Origin: Muribaculaceae bacterium
Lineage (GTDB): Bacteria; Bacteroidota; Bacteroidia; Bacteroidales; Muribaculaceae
NCBI GenBank assembly: GCA_016292745.1
Contig: JAEDFO010000054.1
Location: 1-15,550, forward strand
Length of the DNA stretch: 15,550 nucleotides
Direction of reading: 5' to 3'
Shown here: positions 8,683-15,422 of the stretch, in pieces
Numbering within the stretch: position 1 is the stretch's first letter
Layout of the letters: each line of letters opens with the position of its first letter
Position numbers and translations under genes: made by a program
The notes under the pieces: generated by a model
What the model was told of the DNA's origin: nothing
What the model saw: only the letters and a program-made list of their open reading frames with translations
Database searches by the model: none

Positions 8683-8714
8683 TTTGATTCTCTTCGCTAT
8701 TTGCACTATCTTTG
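8683..8714 (+). promoter_or_regulatory. Promoter of the aldolase gene
   Basis: TTTG (8683-8686), exactly 20 bases, then TATCTTTG (8707-8714): a full match to the Bacteroidetes housekeeping promoter TTTG-N20-TAnnTTTG. Transcription should start near 8720, giving a leader of about 100 bases before the ATG at 8820. The -33 box lies only 20 bases after the antiporter stop codon. Confidence 0.85.
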
Positions 8715-8720
8715 CATCGG

Positions 8721-8773
8721 AAAACTGTCGGGCCTGCGAGGCTATTGCTCGCCGTTTCGCTGGCACAGTTTTT
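8721..8773 (+). promoter_or_regulatory. Structured leader: long-range hairpin with U-tract before the aldolase gene
   Basis: AAAACTGT (8721-8728) is the exact reverse complement of ACAGTTTT (8765-8772), and the second arm ends in five T's (8769-8773). Inside, GCGAG (8736-8740) pairs with CTCGC (8748-8752). The fold begins almost at the predicted transcription start, so it would sit at the very 5' end of the aldolase mRNA. It could be an attenuator, an mRNA-stabilising 5' stem, the end of a short RNA, or a terminator for the upstream antiporter operon. The inverted repeat is seen directly; any role is inference. Confidence 0.5.
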
Positions 8774-8819
8774 GCTATATATTGTTTGACAGAAATACTC
8801 ACTTAAATAATATACTTTT

Positions 8820-9818
8820 ATGGTAAGTTATAAAGACCTCGGCTTGGTAAACACCAAGGAAATGTTTGCCAAAGCAATCAAAGGCGGTTACGCTATCCCA
8901 GCGTTCAACTTTAACAACATGGAACAGCTTCAGGCTATCATCAAAGCTGCTTCCGACACTAAGTCGCCTGTTATCCTTCAAGTTTCTAAGGGTGCCCGTA
9001 ACTACGCTAACGCTACTCTTCTGCGTTACATGGCTGAAGGTGCTGTTGCTTATGCAAAGGAACTTGGTTGGGAACATCCTCAGATTGTTCTTCACCTCGA
9101 CCACGGTGATTCTTTCGAACTCTGCAAGAGCTGCGTTGACTGCGGTTTCTCTTCAGTTATGATCGACGGTTCGCACCTCCCTTACGAGGAGAACGTTGCT
9201 CTCACAAAGAAAGTTGTTGAATATGCTCATCAGCACGATGTAACAGTTGAAGGTGAACTCGGTATCCTTGCTGGTGTTGAGGACGAAGTATCGGCCGACC
9301 ACCACACTTACACCGACCCTGAAGAGGTTATCGACTTTGCTACTCGCACTGGTTGCGACAGCTTGGCTATTTCTATCGGTACTTCGCATGGTGCTTACAA
9401 GTTCACTCCTGAGCAGTGCACTCGCAACGCTGAAGGCAAGCTCGTTCCACCGCCATTGGCTTTCGACGTGCTCGATGCTGTTATGGAGAAGCTTCCTGGA
9501 TTCCCTATCGTGCTCCACGGCTCTTCTTCAGTTCCTCAAGAGGAAGTTGACACTATCAACAAATATGGCGGCAAGCTTCCCGATGCTATCGGTATTCCGG
9601 AAGAACAGCTCCGCAAGGCTGCAAAGAGCGCTGTTTGCAAAATCAACATCGACTCTGATAGCCGTTTGGCAATGACTGCTGCAATCCGTAAGGTATTCGT
9701 TGAAAAACCAGGCGAATTCGACCCACGTAAATACCTTGGTCCTGCTCGCGACAACATGGAAAAACTTTACAAGCACAAAATCGAGGCTGTTCTCGGTAGC
9801 GCTGGTAAGGCTGAATAA
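8820..9818 (+). CDS. fba: Class II (zinc) fructose-1,6-bisphosphate aldolase
   Basis: A cytosolic glycolysis/gluconeogenesis enzyme that splits fructose-1,6-bisphosphate into dihydroxyacetone phosphate and glyceraldehyde-3-phosphate. At 332 residues it has the class II barrel motifs in order: GYAIPAFNFNNMEQ; LHLDHGDS with the probable catalytic D94 and zinc ligand H95; VEGELG with E145; GTSHGAYKF with zinc ligand H190; VLHGSSSVP with zinc ligand H233; and KINIDSDSRLA with phosphate and substrate contacts at N276 and D278. The gene has its own strong promoter, a structured leader and a strong terminator, so it is a single-gene unit. Codon use differs from its neighbours, with many GCT, GTT and CTT codons and AAC/AAG for Asn/Lys, as expected for very high expression. 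Related class II aldolases act on tagatose bisphosphate, but the housekeeping expression signals favour the fructose enzyme. Confidence 0.95.
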   Translation: MVSYKDLGLVNTKEMFAKAIKGGYAIPAFNFNNMEQLQAIIKAASDTKSPVILQVSKGARNYANATLLRYMAEGAVAYAKELGWEHPQIVLHLDHGDSFELCKSCVDCGFSSVMIDGSHLPYEENVALTKKVVEYAHQHDVTVEGELGILAGVEDEVSADHHTYTDPEEVIDFATRTGCDSLAISIGTSHGAYKFTPEQCTRNAEGKLVPPPLAFDVLDAVMEKLPGFPIVLHGSSSVPQEEVDTINKYGGKLPDAIGIPEEQLRKAAKSAVCKINIDSDSRLAMTAAIRKVFVEKPGEFDPRKYLGPARDNMEKLYKHKIEAVLGSAGKAE

Positions 9819-9840
9819 TCCATTATTTGTATCTATATCC

Positions 9841-9873
9841 AATCCCGGCTCTTTTTAGGGCTGGGATTTTTTT
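9841..9873 (+). terminator. Rho-independent terminator of fba
   Basis: AATCCCGGCTC (9841-9851) pairs with GGGCTGGGATT (9858-9868) in an 11-base-pair stem with two G-U pairs and a 6-base loop. A run of seven T's follows (9867-9873). It lies 22 bases after the aldolase stop. Confidence 0.93.
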
Positions 9874-9899
9874 CGCTGCCCACTTTTTCACTATCTTTA
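9868..9899 (+). promoter_or_regulatory. Probable promoter of the alpha-galactosidase gene
   Basis: TATCTTTA (9892-9899) is one base off the TAnnTTTG consensus, and TTTT (9868-9871), inside the terminator T-run, is 20 bases upstream and one base off TTTG. A start near 9905 leaves a leader of about 23 bases. The -33 box shares bases with the preceding terminator. Confidence 0.45.
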
Positions 9900-9927
9900 T
9901 GCCGATTAACCATTTCAAATTACTATT

Positions 9928-12120
9928 ATGAAACTCAAATCATCAATTCTTGCACTGTGCATGGCTATCTCAGGCTTCAGCGCTTTGGCCGCTGGCCAAT
10001 ATGTCAGAATATCTACCGATGCCACTGATCTTATACTGAAGGTGGCCGACGATAATCGCCTTTACCAATCGTATCTTGGCCCGCGGTTGCTTCATCAGGA
10101 TGAAATAGATGCGCTTCCGCAACTTGGCTTCACTACGTACGATGGCCGAAAACAACCGCGCGGATGGGAGGTGTATAGCGGTTCGGGCAATGAAGATTAC
10201 TTTGAGCCTGCTGTTGCCATCACTCATGCCGATGGTAATGCTTCTACATATCTCTACTATGTCGATTCCTCGTCTGAATCTGTTGAGGGGGGCACCCACA
10301 CTCGTATAGTTCTGCGCGATGACAAATATCCTGTTGAGGTGGTGCTCCACTATGTGGCTTACCAGCGTGAAAATGTCATCAAGACGTGGAGCGAGATATC
10401 TCATTCCGAGAAAAAGCCCGTCACTCTGTCGGCATACGCATCTACAATGCTCTATTTCAATTGCCCTGCTTACTATCTCACCGAGTTTTCTGGTGATTGG
10501 GCCACTGAAGTGCGTATGACAAGCCAACAGCTGCAGTTCGGCAAGAAGGTTATCGACACCAAACTGGGTAGCCGTGCCTCGATGCACACTCCGCCGTTTT
10601 TCGAGGTGGGTCTCGGTCAGCCTGTGTCGGAACATCAGGGTGAGGTGCTGATGGGCACCATCGGATGGACCGGTAATTTTCGGTTTACATTCGAAGTCGA
10701 CAATGGAGGATATCTGCGTGTGATTCCGGCAATAAACCCATATGCGTCGCAGTATAAACTGAAACCGGGCGAAGTGTTCGCCACTCCGGAATTTGTTTTC
10801 ACCATTTCCAATTGCGGAACAGGCCAAGGTAGCCGCAACATTCACAACTGGGCCATGAATTACAGCCTCAAGGATGGCCACGGCTCGCGTCTGTCGTTGC
10901 TCAACAACTGGGAGAACACTCACTTTGATTTCAATCAGGAATCTCTTGCCGGGCTAATGAAGGAAGCCAAGGACCTCGGTGTGGATATGTTTCTGCTCGA
11001 CGATGGTTGGTTTGCAAACAAGTATCCACGTAAAGACGACCGAGCTGGCCTCGGCGACTGGGACGTTACACATTCCAAGTTGCCCGGCGGAATACCGGCT
11101 CTTGTCGATGCCGCCAAAGAGGCGGGGGTGATGTTTGGCATTTGGATTGAACCGGAAATGGTGAATCCCAAGAGCGAACTCTTCGAAAAACATCCCGATT
11201 GGGTTATCATGCTGCCCAACCGCGAGACTTACTATTTCCGTAACCAGCTTGTGCTCGATATGAGTAACCCGAAGGTGCAAGATTATGTGTATGGTGTCGT
11301 TGAACGTATCATGGCTGAAAACCCTGATGTGGCTTTCTTTAAATGGGACTGTAACAGCCCTATCACAAACATCTATTCGCCGTATCTCAAGGATAATCAG
11401 GGACAGCTCTACATTGACCATGTAAGGGGCATATATAATGTGTTACGTCGTGTTAAGGAAAACTATCCTAATCTGCCGATGATGCTTTGTTCGGGTGGAG
11501 GTGCGCGATGCGACTACGAGGCTCTGAAATATTTCACCGAATTCTGGTGTAGCGACAACACCGACCCTGTGGAACGTATCTTCATTCAATGGGGATTCTC
11601 ACAATTCTTCCCGGCTAAGGCAATGTGTGCCCACGTGACAAGTTGGAACCGAAACACATCGGTGAAGTTCCGAACTGATGTGGCCTCGACTTGCAAACTC
11701 GGTTTCGATATATCGCTCGCCGACCTTTCGGCCGACGAATTGGAATATTGCCGTCAGGCAGTCAAGAACTGGAAACGTCTGAATCCATGTATCCTTGATG
11801 GTCAGCAATATCGCTTGGTATCGCCCTACGAGTCGAATCATATGGCCGTCAACTACGTCGACGCAACGCAATCGAAGGCTGTGCTGTTTGCGTTCGATAT
11901 CCATCCCCGTTATGCCGAGCGGCTTCTGCCGGTGCGCCTTCAGGGCCTCGACCCAAACAAGTTATATCGGATTGAGGAAATCAACTTGATGCCCGGCGGC
12001 AAGCCGACACTGAAAAGCAATGGAAAGGTGTATAGCGGCGACTATCTGATGAAGGTAGGTCTCGATGTATTCACCACTTCCGCCACCACCAGCCGTGTGG
12101 TGGAGCTTACAGCCCAGTAA
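9928..12120 (+). CDS. Secreted GH36 alpha-galactosidase
   Basis: A retaining glycosidase expected to release terminal alpha-linked galactose from oligosaccharides or glycoconjugates. The N-terminus (MKLKSSILALCMAISGFSALAAG) is a signal peptide, so the enzyme is periplasmic or at the surface. The GH36 beta-supersandwich covers about residues 25-330. The barrel follows with FLLDDGWF (D358, D359), LGDWDVTHSKLPGG, FGIWIEPEMVNP, AFFKWDCN with the catalytic nucleophile D474, LCSGGGARCDY, and FWCSDNTDP with the acid/base D543. A small C-terminal beta domain ends the chain. Length (730 residues) is normal for GH36. It stands alone between the fba terminator and a convergent sulfatase. All key residues are present. 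Some GH36 members act on alpha-N-acetylgalactosamine, so the exact sugar should be tested. Confidence 0.95.
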   Translation: MKLKSSILALCMAISGFSALAAGQYVRISTDATDLILKVADDNRLYQSYLGPRLLHQDEIDALPQLGFTTYDGRKQPRGWEVYSGSGNEDYFEPAVAITHADGNASTYLYYVDSSSESVEGGTHTRIVLRDDKYPVEVVLHYVAYQRENVIKTWSEISHSEKKPVTLSAYASTMLYFNCPAYYLTEFSGDWATEVRMTSQQLQFGKKVIDTKLGSRASMHTPPFFEVGLGQPVSEHQGEVLMGTIGWTGNFRFTFEVDNGGYLRVIPAINPYASQYKLKPGEVFATPEFVFTISNCGTGQGSRNIHNWAMNYSLKDGHGSRLSLLNNWENTHFDFNQESLAGLMKEAKDLGVDMFLLDDGWFANKYPRKDDRAGLGDWDVTHSKLPGGIPALVDAAKEAGVMFGIWIEPEMVNPKSELFEKHPDWVIMLPNRETYYFRNQLVLDMSNPKVQDYVYGVVERIMAENPDVAFFKWDCNSPITNIYSPYLKDNQGQLYIDHVRGIYNVLRRVKENYPNLPMMLCSGGGARCDYEALKYFTEFWCSDNTDPVERIFIQWGFSQFFPAKAMCAHVTSWNRNTSVKFRTDVASTCKLGFDISLADLSADELEYCRQAVKNWKRLNPCILDGQQYRLVSPYESNHMAVNYVDATQSKAVLFAFDIHPRYAERLLPVRLQGLDPNKLYRIEEINLMPGGKPTLKSNGKVYSGDYLMKVGLDVFTTSATTSRVVELTAQ

Positions 12121-12148
12121 TGCGCACAAATCTGAAGCCTGGATATAC

Positions 12149-12187
12149 AGCGAAAGCCGATTCACCTCAGTTGAACCGGCTTTCGCT
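12149..12187. terminator. Hairpin between convergent genes, possible bidirectional terminator
   Basis: AGCGAAAGCCG (12149-12159) pairs perfectly with CGGCTTTCGCT (12177-12187), and TTCA/TGAA (12161-12164/12172-12175) extends the stem inside. It lies 28 bases after the GH36 stop and before the 3' end of the minus-strand sulfatase gene. Neither side has a clear T-run, so termination efficiency is doubtful. Confidence 0.55.
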
Positions 12188-12280
12188 TGTTGATGCCATT
12201 GACGTTAGTTGTTCGATATACGTTTTTCCAAATAATCCGCCGCAACTTTTCTATACTTTTCCATAATTGGCGTTCTCCTC

Positions 12281-13627
12281 TTACTTAAGCCGGCGGCGAA
12301 GTTTTGTGTTGAACCAGTCAATCACCTTTGCCGATAGTTCTTGGCACAATTCATGGTGCTTGTCGGCTATGTTTTCAAGTTCGTATGGGTCATTGACAAT
12401 GTTGTATAGTTCCAGACGTGAGCCGTCGGCATTCACCAGCAGCTTGAAGTCGCCGCGGCGAATTGCCAGATGCGGGCTGCGGTTGCGCTCCTTTGCCGGT
12501 TGGTTAAACACTGGACTGCGACCATAGTCCCACATCAGATCCTTGGTGCGGCTCTTGTTGCATTGGCCCAGCAGCGCCTCGCTCATGTCTTCTCCGCTCA
12601 GCAATGAAGTGTCGGGGCATTCGGCACCTACTATCTTGCACAGCGACGGATATATGTCGACCGACGACACCACTGTGGTGTTGTCAATGCTTGGTTCGAT
12701 GTGTCCGGGCCAACTGATTATGAACGGCATGTTCAGCCCTCCTTCATACAGACTGATTTTCTGTCCGCGCAATCCATTTGTACGAAGCTGATTGTACGAT
12801 GGAGCAGGGCCGTTGTCGGCGGTGAATATCACTATGGTGTTTTCCCATATGCCCAACTCCTTCAAACCATCGAAGAAGCGTCCCAACTCGCGGTCGTATG
12901 TCTCAAGCACCTGAGTGAATGCCTCGCGGGTTTGCCACCATCGTTTTTCGTAGTATTTGGCCGATGGAATCCACGGATCATGCATATCGTCGGGCCACAG
13001 ATTCACAAAACATGCCTCGCCACTGTTGCGGCGCAGAAAGTCGAGAGCGCGGTCAACAAAATAATGCGTGCGCTCCCATCGCTTTATGCTGTCGGTCTCG
13101 CTCCATATCCAGTTCGACGAAGTAATCAGCTTGTCGGGGTCAGGGCTTTCCCACGTCGAAACATATTCATCAAAGCCGTATCGCGGTATCTGCGGCGCAT
13201 CGTCAACATCGCGTCCTCCTCCCATATGCCATTTCCCGATGTGCGCTGTGCGGTAGCCTGCCGCTTTCAGCGAGCGAGCCATTGATGGCGCATTCGGGTC
13301 GAGATAATCAAACTGCTCATGCTTGCGGTTCTTCTCCCGCTCGTGTAAAAATGTATTAATGCCCCATTGCGAGGGAAACATTCCAGTGGTGAGCGACACT
13401 CGCGATGGTGAGCTCACGGGCGATGCAGTGTAGTAGTGTGTCATCACACGTCCTTCGGCTGCCAATCTGTCGATATTGGGTGTGCTCACCCATTTTGAAT
13501 TGAGATACGAAACATCGCCCACGCCCATGTCGTCAGAGTATATAATCACTATATTCGGCTTCTCCTGCCCATAGGAAAGTGCCGAGCCGGCCAGTAACCC
13601 AGCGGTTAGTAACACTTGATTCTTCAT
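12281..13627 (-). CDS. Secreted sulfatase, Ser-type formylglycine (alkaline-phosphatase superfamily, S1)
   Basis: Removes sulfate esters, probably from sulfated host glycans. A signal peptide (MKNQVLLTAGLLAGSALSYG) puts it in the periplasm. The S1 fold is clear: NIVIIYSDDMG with metal ligands D32 and D33; SSPSR at 72-76, the site where S72 is converted to formylglycine; TTG at 80-82; HIGKWHMGG with K132 and H134; H216 in PDDMHDP; and TADNG with D271 and N272. The C-terminal subdomain has LYNIVNDPYELENIADK. Because the modified residue is Ser rather than Cys, activation should need the radical-SAM maturase anSME, which is not in this window. The length of 448 residues is normal. Its 3' end converges on the alpha-galactosidase gene. 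The sulfated substrate (GalNAc, Gal, GlcNAc or other) cannot be assigned from sequence alone. Confidence 0.93.
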   Translation of the reverse strand: MKNQVLLTAGLLAGSALSYGQEKPNIVIIYSDDMGVGDVSYLNSKWVSTPNIDRLAAEGRVMTHYYTASPVSSPSRVSLTTGMFPSQWGINTFLHEREKNRKHEQFDYLDPNAPSMARSLKAAGYRTAHIGKWHMGGGRDVDDAPQIPRYGFDEYVSTWESPDPDKLITSSNWIWSETDSIKRWERTHYFVDRALDFLRRNSGEACFVNLWPDDMHDPWIPSAKYYEKRWWQTREAFTQVLETYDRELGRFFDGLKELGIWENTIVIFTADNGPAPSYNQLRTNGLRGQKISLYEGGLNMPFIISWPGHIEPSIDNTTVVSSVDIYPSLCKIVGAECPDTSLLSGEDMSEALLGQCNKSRTKDLMWDYGRSPVFNQPAKERNRSPHLAIRRGDFKLLVNADGSRLELYNIVNDPYELENIADKHHELCQELSAKVIDWFNTKLRRRLK

Positions 13628-13658
13628 CTGTTATGAAAGGTATTAGGTTTGCTGCCAT

Positions 13659-13666
13659 AAAGATAC
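13659..13666 (-). promoter_or_regulatory. Possible -7 box of the sulfatase gene
   Basis: Read on the minus strand, TATCTTTA (13666 to 13659) is one base off TAnnTTTG and 31 bases before the sulfatase ATG. No TTTG is found at the right distance upstream, so support is partial. The rest of the 13628-13860 gap holds only this box and the tRNA promoter; I see no gene there. Confidence 0.3.
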
Positions 13667-13809
13667 AAAAAATCGCGGTAAAAGAATGTGGCGTTCTGAT
13701 AATTATTGAGCAAGAGCCACATAGCAGCCAGCTCGATGGTATTCCACTGTGTGACGGTTCAGGTTTTCCACAAAAAATGCATGTGAAACGAAAAAATGCG
13801 TCGAAAATA

Positions 13810-13840
13810 TTTGCAGTTACCAAATTTCTTCGTACCTTTG
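13810..13840 (+). promoter_or_regulatory. Promoter of tRNA-Val
   Basis: TTTG (13810-13813), a 19-base spacer and TACCTTTG (13833-13840) match the Bacteroidetes promoter at every fixed base. Transcription would start near 13847, about 14 bases before the mature tRNA 5' end. Confidence 0.85.
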
Positions 13841-13860
13841 CAACGCTTTCACGGAAGTAA

Positions 13861-13938
13861 GGGCGTTTAGCTCAGCTGGTTCAGAGCATCTGCCTTACAA
13901 GCAGAGGGTCGGCGGTTCGAATCCGTCAACGCCCACCA
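13861..13938 (+). tRNA. tRNA-Val (anticodon UAC), CCA encoded
   Basis: All arms of the cloverleaf are visible. The acceptor stem is GGGCGTT (13861-13867) with AACGCCC (13928-13934). The D stem is GCTC/GAGC (13870-13873/13884-13887). The anticodon stem is TCTGC/GCAGA (13889-13893/13901-13905) with loop CTTACAA and anticodon TAC at 13896-13898, which reads valine GUA (and, if modified, other GUN) codons. The T stem is GGCGG/CCGTC with one G-U pair. The discriminator is A13935, followed by an encoded CCA (13936-13938). It has its own promoter and is followed within 300 bases by an integrase gene, so its 3' half may be an integration target. Confidence 0.97.
13894..13938 (+). other. Putative attachment site (attL) at the tRNA-Val 3' end
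   Basis: Tyrosine integrases next to a tRNA gene usually recombine in its anticodon-loop to 3'-end part, leaving a restored tRNA at one end and a copy of the 3' part at the other. The integrase lies just downstream and points away from the tRNA. No second copy of this stretch is visible in the window, as expected if the element runs on past the right edge. The core limits are a guess. Confidence 0.35.
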
Positions 13939-14063
13939 CCTAAAAAGAAGATAGGACTACATTGATAATCTGTTGATATTCAATTAGTTCTATTTTTTAT
14001 TTCCTGCAAAAGTATTAGCAAATGCATGTGTTGCGGCTCTCAAAAAAAAGGAGTTGCGTGGCG

Positions 14064-14093
14064 CATTTTAGCTCATTTTGGAGCATTTTGGAG
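14064..14093 (+). repeat. Three tandem 10-base repeats in the integrase leader
   Basis: CATTTTAGCT (14064-14073), CATTTTGGAG (14074-14083) and CATTTTGGAG (14084-14093) stand head to tail. The last two are identical; the first differs at three positions. A 10-base step is about one helical turn, so all copies face the same side of the DNA. This suits cooperative binding by an integrase arm domain or a small DNA-binding factor. Function is inferred. Confidence 0.7.
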
Positions 14094-14099
14094 CAAATG

Positions 14100-14138
14100 A
14101 CTTGCAAGTTTCTTGCAAGTAAATTTCAAGTTGCAAGT
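14100..14138 (+). repeat. Three TTGCAAGT boxes, one palindromic, before the integrase
   Basis: TTGCAAGT occurs at 14102-14109, 14113-14120 and 14131-14138. The first is part of the perfect 10-base palindrome ACTTGCAAGT (14100-14109). The steps are 11 and 18 bases. They are candidate arm-type sites for the integrase or an operator for an element regulator, lying 64-102 bases before the integrase ATG. Confidence 0.7.
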
Positions 14139-14190
14139 CTCGATTCAAGCCAATCGCCAAATTTGAAGTTAAATAATGTTAACGCACTCC

Positions 14191-14197
14191 AAGGAGG
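14191..14197 (+). promoter_or_regulatory. Strong Shine-Dalgarno that fixes the integrase start
   Basis: AAGGAGG ends four bases before ATG 14202. Such a full anti-16S match is uncommon in Bacteroidetes genes and is not seen before the other genes here. It supports ATG 14202 over the upstream in-frame ATG at 14022. Confidence 0.7.
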
Positions 14198-14201
14198 TTT
14201 T

Positions 14202-15422
14202 ATGGCAACAGCAAAACTTTATCTTGACAAAAGGGCATCGGTAGGATTAACAGCACCGGTTAAAGTATTAATCACCCACAATCGCAAGAGCGTATTTTTG
14301 TCACTTGGGGTAAAAGTACCCATTGAAAAGTGGGATTCACAAATGTTATGTTTAAAGGGAAAGGAAAATCGCAATCTTCAGCTTTTCATAATGCAGAAGA
14401 AGGTTGAAATTGACGAGGCGCTGATAAATATCATCAGACGAGGCATTCCGAGCGACATGACAGCAACCCAACTTCGGGAAATGGTATTAAAAGAGATTTC
14501 TCCACAAATCGAATCTGAGCAGTTAAACGCGGAAGAAAAGAAAGATTGTTTTCTTTCTCGTTTCCGTCGATTCATGGAAAACCGCCCTACACCAGGCACC
14601 AAAGCCATCTATAACGATACATACAAGAAGGTTGTGAAGTTCTCTACTGGAAATGAAGGCCTTACGTTTGACGAGATAGATGTTGAGTGGCTTACTTCGT
14701 TCGACAGTTTTTTGTCGAAGACAATGAAGTCACAGAACAGCAAGAGCATTCATTTCCGTAATATCCGTGCCGTGTTCAACGCCGCAATAACTGACGAAGT
14801 CACAACAAATTACCCTTTCAGGAAGTTCAAAATCAAGTCGGAGGAAACCGAAAAGCGCTCACTTTCATTAGAGCAGCTGCATATTTTCATGAGTGCAAAC
14901 CTTGAGCCATGGATGGAAAGGTATCGCGACGTCTTCATGCTTTTGTTTGGCTTGTGCGGGATAAACATCATCGACCTATGCCATCTTAAGGAAGTCAATG
15001 ACGACAGGGTTGTATATAGAAGAGCAAAGACACACAAGTTATATTCCATAAAGGTCGAGCCGGAGATTAAAAGCCTTATATACAAGCACAAAGGCAAGGA
15101 CTGGCTTCTCGACATTCTTGACAACTATGGCAAGTCACAGGACTTCAACAGAAGGCTTAAGAGAGGCCTGGACGCAATAATAGCCTATATAAACAAGCAA
15201 TTGCCCAAGCAAAAGCAATTGCCTAGAATCTCATCTTATTGGGCGCGCCACACATGGGCAACCTTGGCATCGGACATTGACATTCCGATTGAAACGATAT
15301 CGGCTGCATTGGGGCATTCATACGGATGTGCGACAACAGCCATCTACATTCGTTTCAATCAGAAGAAAGTTGATGCCGCAAACCGAAAGGTTTTAGACTA
15401 TGTCTATAACGGCCTCAATTAG
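14202..15422 (+). CDS. Tyrosine site-specific integrase
   Basis: A recombinase that should insert and excise the element at the neighbouring tRNA-Val. From ATG 14202 it has 406 residues, the usual length. Residues about 1-90 (MATAKLYLDKRASVG, VLITHNRKSVFLSLGVKVP, EKWD) match the N-terminal arm-binding domain of Bacteroidetes integrases. About 110-215 is the SAM-like core-binding domain, and about 220-400 the catalytic domain. Visible active-site residues are K276 (AKTHK), R349 (in YWARHTWAT), H372 (LGH) and nucleophile Y382 (TTAIYIRF). Two canonical positions differ: the box I Arg falls on N255 (CGINIIDL), and the His of HxxR is Y346. Such changes occur in working Bacteroidetes integrases such as IntDOT, so the gene is not called broken. 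A frame from ATG 14022 exists, but its extra 60 codons cover the leader repeats and are very probably not translated. The stop overlaps by four bases an opposing reading frame. Confidence 0.95.
   Translation: MATAKLYLDKRASVGLTAPVKVLITHNRKSVFLSLGVKVPIEKWDSQMLCLKGKENRNLQLFIMQKKVEIDEALINIIRRGIPSDMTATQLREMVLKEISPQIESEQLNAEEKKDCFLSRFRRFMENRPTPGTKAIYNDTYKKVVKFSTGNEGLTFDEIDVEWLTSFDSFLSKTMKSQNSKSIHFRNIRAVFNAAITDEVTTNYPFRKFKIKSEETEKRSLSLEQLHIFMSANLEPWMERYRDVFMLLFGLCGINIIDLCHLKEVNDDRVVYRRAKTHKLYSIKVEPEIKSLIYKHKGKDWLLDILDNYGKSQDFNRRLKRGLDAIIAYINKQLPKQKQLPRISSYWARHTWATLASDIDIPIETISAALGHSYGCATTAIYIRFNQKKVDAANRKVLDYVYNGLN

Noticed and set aside
9970..10923. Minus-strand open frame of 317 codons opposite the alpha-galactosidase
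   Set aside because: No recognisable protein features; the sense strand encodes a complete GH36 enzyme.
9928..13627. Polysaccharide utilisation locus
   Set aside because: Two or three glycan-active genes are present, but no SusC, SusD, hybrid two-component sensor or anti-sigma pair is in the window, and the genes are convergent rather than one operon.
14007..14014. Minus-strand TACTTTTG, a perfect -7 promoter box pointing back toward the tRNA
   Set aside because: The nearest upstream CAAA complements are 4 and 26 bases away, not 19-21, and no gene lies in that direction before the tRNA; kept only as a weak antisense possibility.
14022..14201. N-terminal extension of the integrase reading frame by 60 codons
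   Set aside because: It covers the leader repeats, has no family-like sequence, and a strong Shine-Dalgarno stands just before the internal ATG 14202, which starts a normal arm-binding domain.
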